Below, piece by piece: positions 36,949 through 44,979 of a stretch of DNA of 64,000 nt. The translations under genes and the position numbers were made by a program. Each line of letters opens with the position of its first letter. The first letter of the stretch is position 1. This stretch comes from Rhodopseudomonas sp. P2A-2r (lineage in GTDB: Bacteria > Pseudomonadota > Alphaproteobacteria > Rhizobiales > Xanthobacteraceae), in assembly GCF_026015985.1 (NCBI RefSeq), contig NZ_CP110389.1:930001-994000 (forward strand), in the 5' to 3' direction. A model generated the notes under the pieces. It did not search any database. It had not been told where the DNA came from and saw only the letters and a list, made by a program, of their open reading frames with translations.

Positions 36949-37653
36949 CTAAACGAGTGCGACCTTTCCGGTCGCGAGATCGTAGACGGCGCCGACCACG
37001 CGAATTTTTCCCTTGGCGACCATCTCGGCCAGAATCGGTTTGGCCTTTTGCAGCCGCTGAACGTTCTGCTTCACATTGGCGACGACGGCCCGCTCGGGCA
37101 GGTCCTGGCCGGGCTGCTTCAAGACCGGCTCGATGCCGGGTTTCATCGCCCGCACCAGATCCGCGATGTGGCCCGGAAGCGTATTGCCCTTCTGCAGCGC
37201 GCCAATGGTGGCATTGACGGCGCCGCAATTGCTGTGACCGAGCACCATGATCACCTTGGTGCCCAGCACGGCGGCGCCGTATTCCAGGCTCCCGAGGCCG
37301 TCCGGCGTGACGAAGTTGCCGGCGACCCGGACGATGAACAAGTCGCCGGGGCCCTGGTCGAACGCCAGTTCCGGTGCCACGCGTGAATCGGCGCAGCCCA
37401 GGATCGCCGCGAAGGGCGCCTGCCCCTGCGTGCGGGAGACGCGTCCCGCGGAAAAGTCCCGTTCGCGCATCTGGTTGGCGACGTAGCGCGCATTGCCTTC
37501 CATCAGCAGGTTGAGCGCCGCGTCGGGTGTGTCCGCAGCTGCTACCGGCTGCGCACTGGCCAGGGTGGGCAGCGAAGCGGCTGCCAGCACGCCGGCGCCA
37601 GCCTGGAAGAATTTTCGACGAGACATTCCGAGATCAGGACAAGCATCACACAT
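36949..37653 (-). CDS. Beta-class carbonic anhydrase with Tat-type export signal
   Basis: Zinc enzyme (234 aa from ATG 37653). The N-terminus 'MCDACPDLGMSRRKFFQAGAGVLAAASLPTLASAQ' carries a twin-arginine motif (SRRKFFQ) followed by a hydrophobic stretch and an A-x-A cleavage site, so it should be exported folded to the periplasm. Beta-CA zinc ligands are seen: Cys/Asp/Arg in 'ILGCADSRVAPE' and His/Cys in 'VLGHSNCGAV'. 'NFVTPDGLGSLEYGAAVLG' is also typical. Unrelated to the alpha-CA about 2.5 kb away. Confidence 0.94.
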   Translation of the reverse strand: MCDACPDLGMSRRKFFQAGAGVLAAASLPTLASAQPVAAADTPDAALNLLMEGNARYVANQMRERDFSAGRVSRTQGQAPFAAILGCADSRVAPELAFDQGPGDLFIVRVAGNFVTPDGLGSLEYGAAVLGTKVIMVLGHSNCGAVNATIGALQKGNTLPGHIADLVRAMKPGIEPVLKQPGQDLPERAVVANVKQNVQRLQKAKPILAEMVAKGKIRVVGAVYDLATGKVALV

Positions 37654-37795
37654 TTGCACTCTCCATTGTTTCGAAAGCGCAACGGTATCTCGCCACTCCC
37701 GAGTTCGCGAAGAGGACAAATGCGAACAGTCGGCGACGTCGTAAACAGCTGGATAAAGGGACTGAACGGATTCTATGGATTTCAATTTGCTGCGG

Positions 37796-39115
37796 CTATT
37801 GGAACGACGTCCTGACCATCGCCGGATAACGCCAGGCCTGCAGCACGCCGCGCGACAGCAGGAATGCCAGGAACGCAATCCACAGGCCGGCATTGCCGAG
37901 CGGCGCCAGCACGTACCAGGCGGCGACATAGATCGCCAGCGCCGCCAGCATCAGGTTGCGCATGTCGCGCGCCCAGGCCGCGCCGATGTAGATGCCGTCA
38001 AAAGCGTAGGCCAGCACGCCGCAGGCCGGCGCCAGCGCTGCCAGGATCATGAACTCGCGCGCGGCGAAGCGCACCTCCGGGCTGGCGGTAATGATGTCGA
38101 TGAGTGAATTTCCAAATATTGCGAACAACAGTGTGACGCCGACGCCGAAGGCAGCGCTCCAGCCCAGCACCAGCTGGACCGCGCGGCCGAATTGCCGGCG
38201 GTCACGCGCGCCAAATCCCTGGCCGCATAATTGCTCGGCGGCGGTGGCGAGGCCATCGAGAAAGAACGAACCGATCATCACGAAGTTGTTCAGCACCGCA
38301 TTGGCGGCCAGGGTCAGGTCGCCGGCGCGCGCGCCCTGGGCGGTGAAAAACAGAAACGCCGCGATCAGTGCCGCGGTGCGGATCATGATGTCGCGGTTGA
38401 CCGCGAACAATCGCAGCAGCCGTTCGCGGTCGAACAGGACGGCGCGCGACACGCGCGCATTTGCGTCGAGCATGCGCCACACCACGACGACGCCCGCGGT
38501 GAAGCCGATGGTCTCGGCGGTCACGGTAGCCAGCGCGGCGCCCGATATGCCGAAGCCGAGTCGCAACACCAGCAATGCGGTGAGCGCCATGTTGATGAGA
38601 TTGATGCTGACCTGCAGGGTCAGTGCGATGCCGGTGCGGGCCTGGCCGACCAGCCAGCCGAGAATCACGTAGTTGCCGAGCATCAGCGGCGCCGACCACA
38701 GCCGGATGAAGAAGTAGGTCTTGGCGGCTGAGGTGACGGCGTCGCTGCCGCCCATGATGCCGAACACCAGCGCGCCCAGCGGCGTGCGCAGCACGATCAG
38801 GGTCAGTCCGATCGCCGCCCCCAGCATCAGCGCGCGCAGCAGGATCGCGCGCACCTCGATGCGGTCACCGGCGCCGAGCGCCTGCGCGGTGAACGCCACC
38901 GTCGCCATGCGCAAAAAGCCGAACAGCCAGAAGATGCAGTCGAAGGCGATCGAGGCCATGGCCACGCCGCCCAGCAGATGCGGATCGCCGAGCTGGCCGA
39001 CCGCGGTGGTGGAGACGATGCCGAGCAGCGGCGTGGTGAGATTGGCCAGCATCGCCGGGCCGGCGATGGCAAAGACGCGCCGGTGACCGACCGGTCTTGT
39101 CGGAGACACCAGCAT
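37796..39115 (-). CDS. MATE family efflux transporter, DinF-like
   Basis: Inner-membrane exporter of 439 aa and about 12 hydrophobic segments. 'VFAIAGPAMLANLTTPLLGIVSTTAVGQLGDPHLLGGVAMASIAFDCIFWLFGFLRMATVAFTAQALGAGD' is the DinF-type opening, repeated in weaker form in the second half ('LNNFVMIGSFFLDGLATAAEQLCGQGFGARD'). DinF relatives export toxic cations or oxidants; in enterics dinF is LexA-controlled, which cannot be tested here. The small DUF6460-type gene lies 12 bases upstream on the same strand. Confidence 0.9.
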   Translation of the reverse strand: MLVSPTRPVGHRRVFAIAGPAMLANLTTPLLGIVSTTAVGQLGDPHLLGGVAMASIAFDCIFWLFGFLRMATVAFTAQALGAGDRIEVRAILLRALMLGAAIGLTLIVLRTPLGALVFGIMGGSDAVTSAAKTYFFIRLWSAPLMLGNYVILGWLVGQARTGIALTLQVSINLINMALTALLVLRLGFGISGAALATVTAETIGFTAGVVVVWRMLDANARVSRAVLFDRERLLRLFAVNRDIMIRTAALIAAFLFFTAQGARAGDLTLAANAVLNNFVMIGSFFLDGLATAAEQLCGQGFGARDRRQFGRAVQLVLGWSAAFGVGVTLLFAIFGNSLIDIITASPEVRFAAREFMILAALAPACGVLAYAFDGIYIGAAWARDMRNLMLAALAIYVAAWYVLAPLGNAGLWIAFLAFLLSRGVLQAWRYPAMVRTSFQ

Positions 39116-39127
39116 TCTGCGTCGGAT

Positions 39128-39436
39128 CTATCGGCCGCGCGGTGCGCTGAACATCCGCGAGATCAGCCAGATCGGCACCACGATCACGGCGCCGAGCAGG
39201 AAATAGCGCCACAGCCCGGTAACCGCGTCGAAGCCGAGGTCATAGATCCACTGGAACAGGCGGCGGATGCTGGTGACGATGTTCCATGGGTCGAGGCCGA
39301 TGGCCGCGAGCACCACGCCGACCAGGATCGACAGCAGCACAAGGCGCCCAAGCACCGCCAGCGGCGAGCCGCCGAGGAAGCGCGAGAGGCCGTCTTGTTG
39401 GCGCACCGGCACGTCGCGGACATCGTTCTGCATCAT
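39128..39436 (-). CDS. Small membrane protein, DUF6460-like
   Basis: A protein of 102 aa with two membrane segments ('LGRLVLLSILVGVVLAAIGL' and 'YFLLGAVIVVPIWLISRMF') and a conserved middle 'DPWNIVTSIRRLFQWIYDLGFDAV'. The ATG pair at 39436/39433 is chosen because AGGAG precedes it closely; an upstream ATG at 39469 is possible. It ends 12 bases before the MATE transporter start, suggesting co-transcription. Function unknown. Confidence 0.75.
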   Translation of the reverse strand: MMQNDVRDVPVRQQDGLSRFLGGSPLAVLGRLVLLSILVGVVLAAIGLDPWNIVTSIRRLFQWIYDLGFDAVTGLWRYFLLGAVIVVPIWLISRMFSAPRGR

Positions 39437-39533
39437 CGTCTCCTGGGCGCGAAATCGCGTCTTGATCATAGGCGGTTCGGGCTGAATGGGAAACCTGGAT
39501 GGTCTATCGACGCGTTGCCACCGCTCACTCCCT

Positions 39534-39652
39534 GTCGTCGCCCGGCCGGCGCGCAATTGCGCGCAAGGACCGGGCGACCCAGTAAACGCCGGCAGCTGCG
39601 CTCATGCGCAACCGACAGCGTTTACTGGATCCCTGCTTTCGCAGGGATGAGA
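39534..39652. repeat. Palindromic repeat overlapping the ligase 3' end
   Basis: Inverted arms 'CCCGG...CCGGG' around 39541-39573, then 'AGTAAACGC...GCGTTTACT' (39581-39589 / 39618-39626) and 'CCCTGC-TTTC-GCAGGG' (39631-39646). The last part lies inside the ligase gene and encodes its final residues (IPAKAGIQ). Same general type as 57554-57653, which also has a 'CAATAAACG...TACTGGAT' layout. Confidence 0.7.
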
Positions 39653-41319
39653 GCCGGGGAGGGTGACACCTCCTGTGCCTCCGCCTTCAGCAGGCGCTCC
39701 AGCGTCTCGAGCCGATCCGCTTCCGCCGGCGGCTTGTCCCAGCGCAGTCGACTGATGCGCGGAAACCGCATAGCGACGCCGGACTTGTGCCGAGGCGAGC
39801 GCGCCAGGCCCTCGAACGCGACTTCCAGCACCAGGCCCTGATCCGGCTCGTGCACCACGTGGCGCACCGGTCCGAATTTCTCGGTGGTGTTGCGGCGGAC
39901 GAAGCGGTCGATCTGCAGCAGTTCCTCGTCGGTGAAGCCGAAATAGGCCTTGCCCACCGGCACCAGCTGGTCGCCGCCTTCGCCCGCGGTCCAGACGCCG
40001 AACGTGTAATCCGAATAATAGGACGAGCGCTTGCCGTGGCCCCGCTGCGCATACATCAGCACGGCGTCGATGATATGCGGATCGCGTTTCCACTTCCACC
40101 ACTGGCCCTTCGGCCGCCCCGGCAGATAGGCGGCGTCGCGCCGCTTCAGCATCACGCCCTCGACGGCATCGGCGTCGTCACCTGCACCCGCGCTGGCAGG
40201 ATCGGCGCGGGCGGCGGTGAGGTCGGCCCAGGCGGCAAACGGGATCGTCGGCGACAGGTCGATGCGGGAATCGTCGAGCTGCTTCACAAAGGCCTCGAGC
40301 TTCGTGCGGCGCTGTTCGAACGGCAGCTCGCGCAGATCGTTCTCGCCATCGCCCAGGAGGTCATAGGCGCGCAGATGGATCGGATAGTCCTTGATCAGCT
40401 TGGCCGAGACGACCTTGCGGTTCAGCCGCTGCTGCAGCACGTTGAATGACTGCACCCGACTGTCGCGCAGCACCAGCAGCTCGCCGTCGATGGCCCCGGG
40501 CAGCCGCAGGCTTGGCAGCAGATCGGGAAAGCTCGCGGTGATGTCCTCGCCGCTGCGCGAGTACAGCCGCGCGACGATATTGCCCTTGTCGTCGCGGCCG
40601 CTGACGGCCTGGATGCGGATGCCGTCCCATTTCCATTCGGCGATATAGTGCGTGGGATCGAGATGGGTGAAGTCGCCGTCCTCGATGGCATGCGCCAGCA
40701 TCACCGGTCGGAACGGCGCCGGATCGAGATTGACGGGTTTTTCCGCGCGGCCTTCCAGCCAGGCGAACAGTTCCGGATAGGGCGGCGCCAGCCCCGGCCA
40801 CATCAGCTCGACGTCGTGCGGGTCCTTGTCGCCGAGCGCCGCTGCGGCGGTCTTGGCCAGCCGCGCCGAGACGCCGATCCGCATGCCGCCGGTGACCAGC
40901 TTCAGCAGGGCCCAGCGCCCGGTTTCGTCGAGTTCATCGAGCCAGCGCGCCAGCTGTGCCGGCAGTTCGGCCTTGCCGAGCGTGCGCAACGTGGTGACGA
41001 CTTCGGTCAGCGTCGGCGGCGGCGGATTGTTGTGGGCCAGCAGCTCCGCCTTCGGCCACATCAGCGCCACGGTCTCCGAGAGATCGCCGACATAATCGTA
41101 GGACAGTGCGAACAACACCGGGTCGGTACGCGCGGAGATCAGGTCGCGAATCAATCCGGCCTTGGCGTGCTTGAACGACAGCGCACCGGTCAGCGCCGCC
41201 AGCGCATAGCCGCGGTCGGGATCGGCGGTCTCGCGAAAGTAAGACGTGATCAGCCGCAGCTTGTTGTTGCGGCCGGGCTCGTAAGCGAGGCGGTCGAGCA
41301 GTTCGGCGAAGCGGTTCAT
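39622..41319 (-). CDS. ATP-dependent DNA ligase of the Lhr/Exo/MPE repair cassette
   Basis: Seals DNA nicks with ATP. About 565 aa. An N-terminal DNA-binding region ('LLDRLAYEPGRNNKLRLITSYF') is followed by the nucleotidyl-transferase domain with the adenylated Lys in 'EWKWDGIRIQ' (near residue 230), 'RLYSRSGEDITASFPDL', 'IDGELLVLRD', 'EGVMLKRRDAAY' and 'GQWWKWKRDP', then an OB domain. It overlaps the MBL exonuclease gene by 4 bases (ATGA). The last dozen residues (ALIPAKAGIQ) come from an intergenic palindromic repeat, so the original C-terminus was probably slightly different. Confidence 0.94.
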   Translation of the reverse strand: MNRFAELLDRLAYEPGRNNKLRLITSYFRETADPDRGYALAALTGALSFKHAKAGLIRDLISARTDPVLFALSYDYVGDLSETVALMWPKAELLAHNNPPPPTLTEVVTTLRTLGKAELPAQLARWLDELDETGRWALLKLVTGGMRIGVSARLAKTAAAALGDKDPHDVELMWPGLAPPYPELFAWLEGRAEKPVNLDPAPFRPVMLAHAIEDGDFTHLDPTHYIAEWKWDGIRIQAVSGRDDKGNIVARLYSRSGEDITASFPDLLPSLRLPGAIDGELLVLRDSRVQSFNVLQQRLNRKVVSAKLIKDYPIHLRAYDLLGDGENDLRELPFEQRRTKLEAFVKQLDDSRIDLSPTIPFAAWADLTAARADPASAGAGDDADAVEGVMLKRRDAAYLPGRPKGQWWKWKRDPHIIDAVLMYAQRGHGKRSSYYSDYTFGVWTAGEGGDQLVPVGKAYFGFTDEELLQIDRFVRRNTTEKFGPVRHVVHEPDQGLVLEVAFEGLARSPRHKSGVAMRFPRISRLRWDKPPAEADRLETLERLLKAEAQEVSPSPALIPAKAGIQ

Positions 41320-42356
41320 GCCTCCATCGCCTCATCCGCCGGCAGCGTTTCCGATTCGTCCTCGTCGCCATAGCCGACCAGCGCCAGCGGTCGCGCGAGC
41401 AGGCCCTTGGTCTGGCACCAGTGCACCAGCGCGTCCTCCTGGCCGTGGGTGACCCAGATCTCGCCGGCACCGGTGGCGCCGATGGTGGCGATCAGCCCGT
41501 CCCAGTCGGCATGGTCGGAAATCACCAGCGGCAGTTCGACGCCGCGCTGGCGGGCACGGGCGCGGACCCGCATCCAGCCGGATGCAAAGGCTGTCACCGG
41601 ATCGGGAAAACGCCGCGTCCACACATCCGACGTCGCCGACGGCGGCGCCAGCGTGATGGTGCCGGCGAGATCGGCCTTCTTCATCCCCTTGACCGGGCGA
41701 AGGTCGCCGAGATCGATGCCGCGGCTTTCGTAGTAGCGCGTGATCTTCTCCATGGCGCCATGCAGGTAGATCGGTGCGTCGTAGCCGGTGGCGCGGATCA
41801 GCGCGATGACACGTTGTGCCTTCCCCAGCGAGTAGGCACCGACCAGATGCGCGCGTTCCGGGAACAGCGCGACGGAGTCGAGCAGCTTCTTCACCTCGAG
41901 CGCGGCGTCGCCATGGCGGAACACCGGCAGGCCGAAGGTGGCCTCGGTGATGAACACGTCGCACGGCACCACCTCGAACGCCGCACACGTCGGGTCCGGC
42001 GCATCCTTGTAGTCGCCCGATGCGACGATGCAGATGTCTTTACAGGTGACGGCGATCTGCGCCGAGCCCAGCACATGGCCGGCGGGATGGCACTTGATGG
42101 TGACCTCGCCGAGTTTCAGCGTCTCGCCATAGGCTATCGCCTGCGTGCTGCCGGCAAAGTTGTCGCCATAACGCAGCCGCATCATGTCGAGGGTTTCCTG
42201 CGTCGCCAGCACGTGGCCGTGGCCCGGCCGGGCGTGGTCGGAATGGCCGTGGGTGATCACCGCGCGCTCGACCGGGCGGACGGGATCGATATGGAAGCCG
42301 CCCGGCTTGCAGCACAGGCCGGCAGGGACCGGGATAAGAATGTCTTGTGGACGCAT
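41316..42356 (-). CDS. Ligase-associated DNA exonuclease (metallo-beta-lactamase fold)
   Basis: Putative DNA exonuclease of the SNM1/beta-CASP-like MBL group (346 aa from ATG 42356). The metal site 'ITHGHSDHARPGH' (HxHxDH), 'CHPAGHVLGSAQI', 'VASGDYKDAPDPT' and 'ISDHADWDGL' are visible. It is the first gene of an operon with the ATP-dependent ligase (4-base overlap). In pseudomonads and rhizobia these two are encoded with an Lhr-type helicase and the MPE phosphoesterase; here that other half lies at 49.8-53.3 kb on the plus strand. Confidence 0.93.
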   Translation of the reverse strand: MRPQDILIPVPAGLCCKPGGFHIDPVRPVERAVITHGHSDHARPGHGHVLATQETLDMMRLRYGDNFAGSTQAIAYGETLKLGEVTIKCHPAGHVLGSAQIAVTCKDICIVASGDYKDAPDPTCAAFEVVPCDVFITEATFGLPVFRHGDAALEVKKLLDSVALFPERAHLVGAYSLGKAQRVIALIRATGYDAPIYLHGAMEKITRYYESRGIDLGDLRPVKGMKKADLAGTITLAPPSATSDVWTRRFPDPVTAFASGWMRVRARARQRGVELPLVISDHADWDGLIATIGATGAGEIWVTHGQEDALVHWCQTKGLLARPLALVGYGDEDESETLPADEAMEA

Positions 42357-42434
42357 CTGGGCTATATAGGTCCGCGCGGGGTTCATTCGAGTCGGCTGAT
42401 CTGACGAATGCACCGCCTCCCGATCGGTTCCCCC

Positions 42435-43367
42435 ATGCCCGCACGCCTGTTCATGTCATCAGGCGATCTGAACGCGGACCGCCGCTTCGACTATGCCCGC
42501 GACCTGCAGGTGCAGGGCGATCTGGTGGCGGCGGAGGACCTGTTCGTGCAGGCCACCGACCTCGCCCCGGGCTTTGCCACCGCCTGGTTCGTGCTCGGCG
42601 AAGTCCGGGAACAGCTCGGCGACACCGAAGGCGCGATCCTGGCGTTCCGCAGCGCGCGGCGCACCGATGCGGGCGACCGCAACGGCGCCGCGCTGCGGCT
42701 GATGCGGCTCGGCGACGTCGCGGTGGCGGCGATGCCGCCGACCTATGTCAGCGCGCTGTTCGACCAGTACGCGCCAAAATTCGATATGGCGCTGGTGAAG
42801 ACGCTGGGCTATCGCGGCCCGGCGGTGTTGTTCGATGCCGTCCACGCGGCCTGTGCCGCTGCCGATCGTCCGATGCAATTTGCCCGCGGCATCGATCTCG
42901 GCTGCGGCACCGGTCTGGCGGCTGTCGCCTTCGCCGCCAACAACGGCGCCATGATCGGCATCGATCTGTCGCCGCGGATGATCGAGCGTGCCCACGCGAC
43001 CGGTCTGTATGCCGAGCTTGAAGTGGCTGAGATCGTCGAGGGACTTCGTCACCGCGCCGACGCCAGCGCCGATCTGGTGCTCGGCGCCGATGTGCTGATC
43101 TATCTGCATGATCTGGCACCGGTGCTGGCCGAGACCGCGCGCGTGCTGACGCCCGGCGGTCTGCTGGCGTTCACCGTGGAAACCCACAATGGCGAGGGCG
43201 TCGTGCTCGGCGCCGGGCTTCGTTACGCCCACGGCATCGCCTGCGTCCGCGCTGCGCTGGCGTCAGCCGGCCTGACGCTGCTGTCCCTGGAGGCCGTCTC
43301 GGCCCGTACCGAGGCCGGTGCGCCGGTGCCGGGCCTGGTGGCCGTGGCGGTCAGGCCGCACGGCTAG
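42435..43367 (+). CDS. TPR-containing SAM-dependent methyltransferase
   Basis: A cytosolic protein of about 310 aa. Two TPR-like units at the N-terminus ('ARDLQVQGDLVAAEDLFVQATDLAPGFATAWFVLGEVREQLGDTEGAILAFRSARRTD') are followed by a class I methyltransferase domain with the SAM motif 'GIDLGCGTGLAAVAFA', 'MIGIDLSPRMIERA' and 'ADLVLGADVLIYLHDLAPVLAETARVLTPGGLLAFTVET'. It matches the COG4976-type predicted methyltransferases. The start is uncertain (ATG 42408, 42435 or 42453; none has a clear ribosome site). Divergent from the exonuclease, convergent with the first OMP. Confidence 0.85.
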   Translation: MPARLFMSSGDLNADRRFDYARDLQVQGDLVAAEDLFVQATDLAPGFATAWFVLGEVREQLGDTEGAILAFRSARRTDAGDRNGAALRLMRLGDVAVAAMPPTYVSALFDQYAPKFDMALVKTLGYRGPAVLFDAVHAACAAADRPMQFARGIDLGCGTGLAAVAFAANNGAMIGIDLSPRMIERAHATGLYAELEVAEIVEGLRHRADASADLVLGADVLIYLHDLAPVLAETARVLTPGGLLAFTVETHNGEGVVLGAGLRYAHGIACVRAALASAGLTLLSLEAVSARTEAGAPVPGLVAVAVRPHG

Positions 43368-43426
43368 CAACCATCGCCATCACACGGATCGAACGGCGCT
43401 GTTCGTTCCACCTATCCCCACAAACA

Positions 43427-43454
43427 AAAACCCCGGCCGCGAGGCCGGGGTTTT
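43427..43454 (-). terminator. Rho-independent terminator of OMP copy 1
   Basis: Perfect 12-bp stem (AAAACCCCGGCC / GGCCGGGGTTTT) with loop GCGA; in the minus direction the run T5-G-T3 follows. Symmetry lets it also stop the convergent methyltransferase transcript. Near-identical hairpins end the other two OMP genes. Confidence 0.93.
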
Positions 43455-43476
43455 GAAGTTTCGGAGTTCGTTGGGA

Positions 43477-44925
43477 TCAGAACCTGGCGATGACCGGGGT
43501 GTCGAAATGATAGTTCAGGCCGGTCCGGAAGATGTGCTCGGTGACGCTCGTTGAAAACGTGTGCGTCGCGCCGAGCGCGGTGAAGCTGCCGGTGCTGCGT
43601 CCGAGATCAACGTAAAGATACTCGGTCTTCGACGTCCAGTTCGGTGCGGCCCAGCCGAAGAACTGCATGGGACGCTCGATGCCGCCGCCGGCGGTCCAGC
43701 CGCCGCGGCTGTTCTTGAACGTGAAGGCGGCGGTACCGCCTGTCGTGGCTTGGGCAACAACGTCGGTCTTGACCTCGCCATAGGCAAAGCCGCCGGTTGC
43801 ATAAAACAGTGTCGATCCCACCGTATAGCCGAGCCGTCCGCGCGCCCTGCCGAGCCAGGACAGTTTCTGGTCAAGCGCGATCGACAGCGCGGTGGTGCAC
43901 AGGGTGAGGCAGGCCTTGTCGTCCTTTTGCGTCGATCCCTGGAAATCGGCCTCGACGCCGGCGACCCACGCGCCCGACTGCCAGTTGTAGCCAACCTGCC
44001 CGCCGCCGAGGAAGCCCTGCGGGACGAGGTCGAACTGTTCGTTATAGGCGCCGACCGCGTAGGAGCTGCGGTTGCGGCCGTAGCCGGAGCCGAAATTGCC
44101 GCCGACATAGCTGCCCGACCAGTTTGCCGGCGCCGGCGGTGCATAGGCGGCGACGCTGCCGATCCGGTAGTTCAGTCCGGCGCGGAAGATGTTGTCGCGA
44201 TAGTTGGTATCGACGGTGTGCGGCACGGTGGCAAACGTATAGCTGCCGGTGCGCGAACCGAGATCCAGATACAGATATTCGAGTTTGCCGGTCCAGTTGC
44301 CGCCGAGCGCGGCTTCGACGCCGCTGCCGATGGCGTAGCCGGTGCGGACCTGTTCGTTGACGAAAGTGCCGGTTGATACGGCCGGTGCCAGGCCGCCGAA
44401 TGTTGCCGGCGTCGCGGTCTCAACGATACTGGTCTTCACGTTGCCGTAAGCGAAGCCGCCGGTGAAATAGCCCAGCACCGGCCCGGTGGTGTAGCCGATC
44501 CGCCCGCGTACGGTGCCGAACCAGTCCAGCTTGCGATCGAGTTGCACACGGTTCGTCGCTGAACAGACGAACAGGCAGGCGTCGTCTTGCTGACCGGCCC
44601 CCTGGATGTCGGCTTCGAGGCCGAGCACCCAATTTTTTATCTGCCAGTTGTAGCCGGCCTGGATGCCGCCGATGGCACCGAACGGTGACAGGTGGGTCTG
44701 CTCGGACGACCGGGCGGGAATCGACAGTCGGGTCAGGTCGCGCCCGACGCCCACTCCGGCGTTGACGCCCAGATAGAACCCACTCCAGTCATAGGCCGCC
44801 GCCAGTGCGGGTGCCTTGGTGTAGGGTTTCACCGGCATATCAGCGGCTTGCGCGCCTGCTGTCTGCGGCGAATCGGACACACTTTGCAACAATACCTCTG
44901 AAGTCCGCGGGAGGCGGGCCCACAA
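43477..44925 (-). CDS. Twin-barrel outer-membrane protein, copy 1, 5' end lost
   Basis: Same twin-barrel layout as its two neighbours: barrel one begins 'YDWSGFYLGVNAGVGVGRDL' and barrel two 'ANWSGSYVGGNFGSGYGRNR'. Each shows 'GYNWQ', 'G.EAD.QG', 'GR.GYT.G' and ends with 'FRAGLNYRIG' or 'FRTGLNYHFDTPVIARF' (terminal Phe, as for BAM substrates). The N-terminus is odd: only 'TAGAQAADM' of the usual signal peptide remains, preceded by polar residues and a TTG as the sole upstream start, just 4 bases from the terminator hairpin of copy 2. No hydrophobic signal core or promoter space is present. Probably not exported and possibly silent. Confidence 0.75.
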   Translation of the reverse strand: MWARLPRTSEVLLQSVSDSPQTAGAQAADMPVKPYTKAPALAAAYDWSGFYLGVNAGVGVGRDLTRLSIPARSSEQTHLSPFGAIGGIQAGYNWQIKNWVLGLEADIQGAGQQDDACLFVCSATNRVQLDRKLDWFGTVRGRIGYTTGPVLGYFTGGFAYGNVKTSIVETATPATFGGLAPAVSTGTFVNEQVRTGYAIGSGVEAALGGNWTGKLEYLYLDLGSRTGSYTFATVPHTVDTNYRDNIFRAGLNYRIGSVAAYAPPAPANWSGSYVGGNFGSGYGRNRSSYAVGAYNEQFDLVPQGFLGGGQVGYNWQSGAWVAGVEADFQGSTQKDDKACLTLCTTALSIALDQKLSWLGRARGRLGYTVGSTLFYATGGFAYGEVKTDVVAQATTGGTAAFTFKNSRGGWTAGGGIERPMQFFGWAAPNWTSKTEYLYVDLGRSTGSFTALGATHTFSTSVTEHIFRTGLNYHFDTPVIARF

Positions 44926-44928
44926 ACA

Positions 44929-44956
44929 AAAACCCCGGCCGCGAGGCCGGGGTTTT
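44929..44956 (-). terminator. Rho-independent terminator of OMP copy 2
   Basis: Identical 12-bp stem and GCGA loop to the hairpin at 43427-43454, with T-rich sequence on the minus-strand 3' side. It directly abuts the 5' end of the remaining open frame of OMP copy 1. Confidence 0.93.
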
Positions 44957-44979
44957 GAAGTTTCGGGAGTTTGCCGGGA

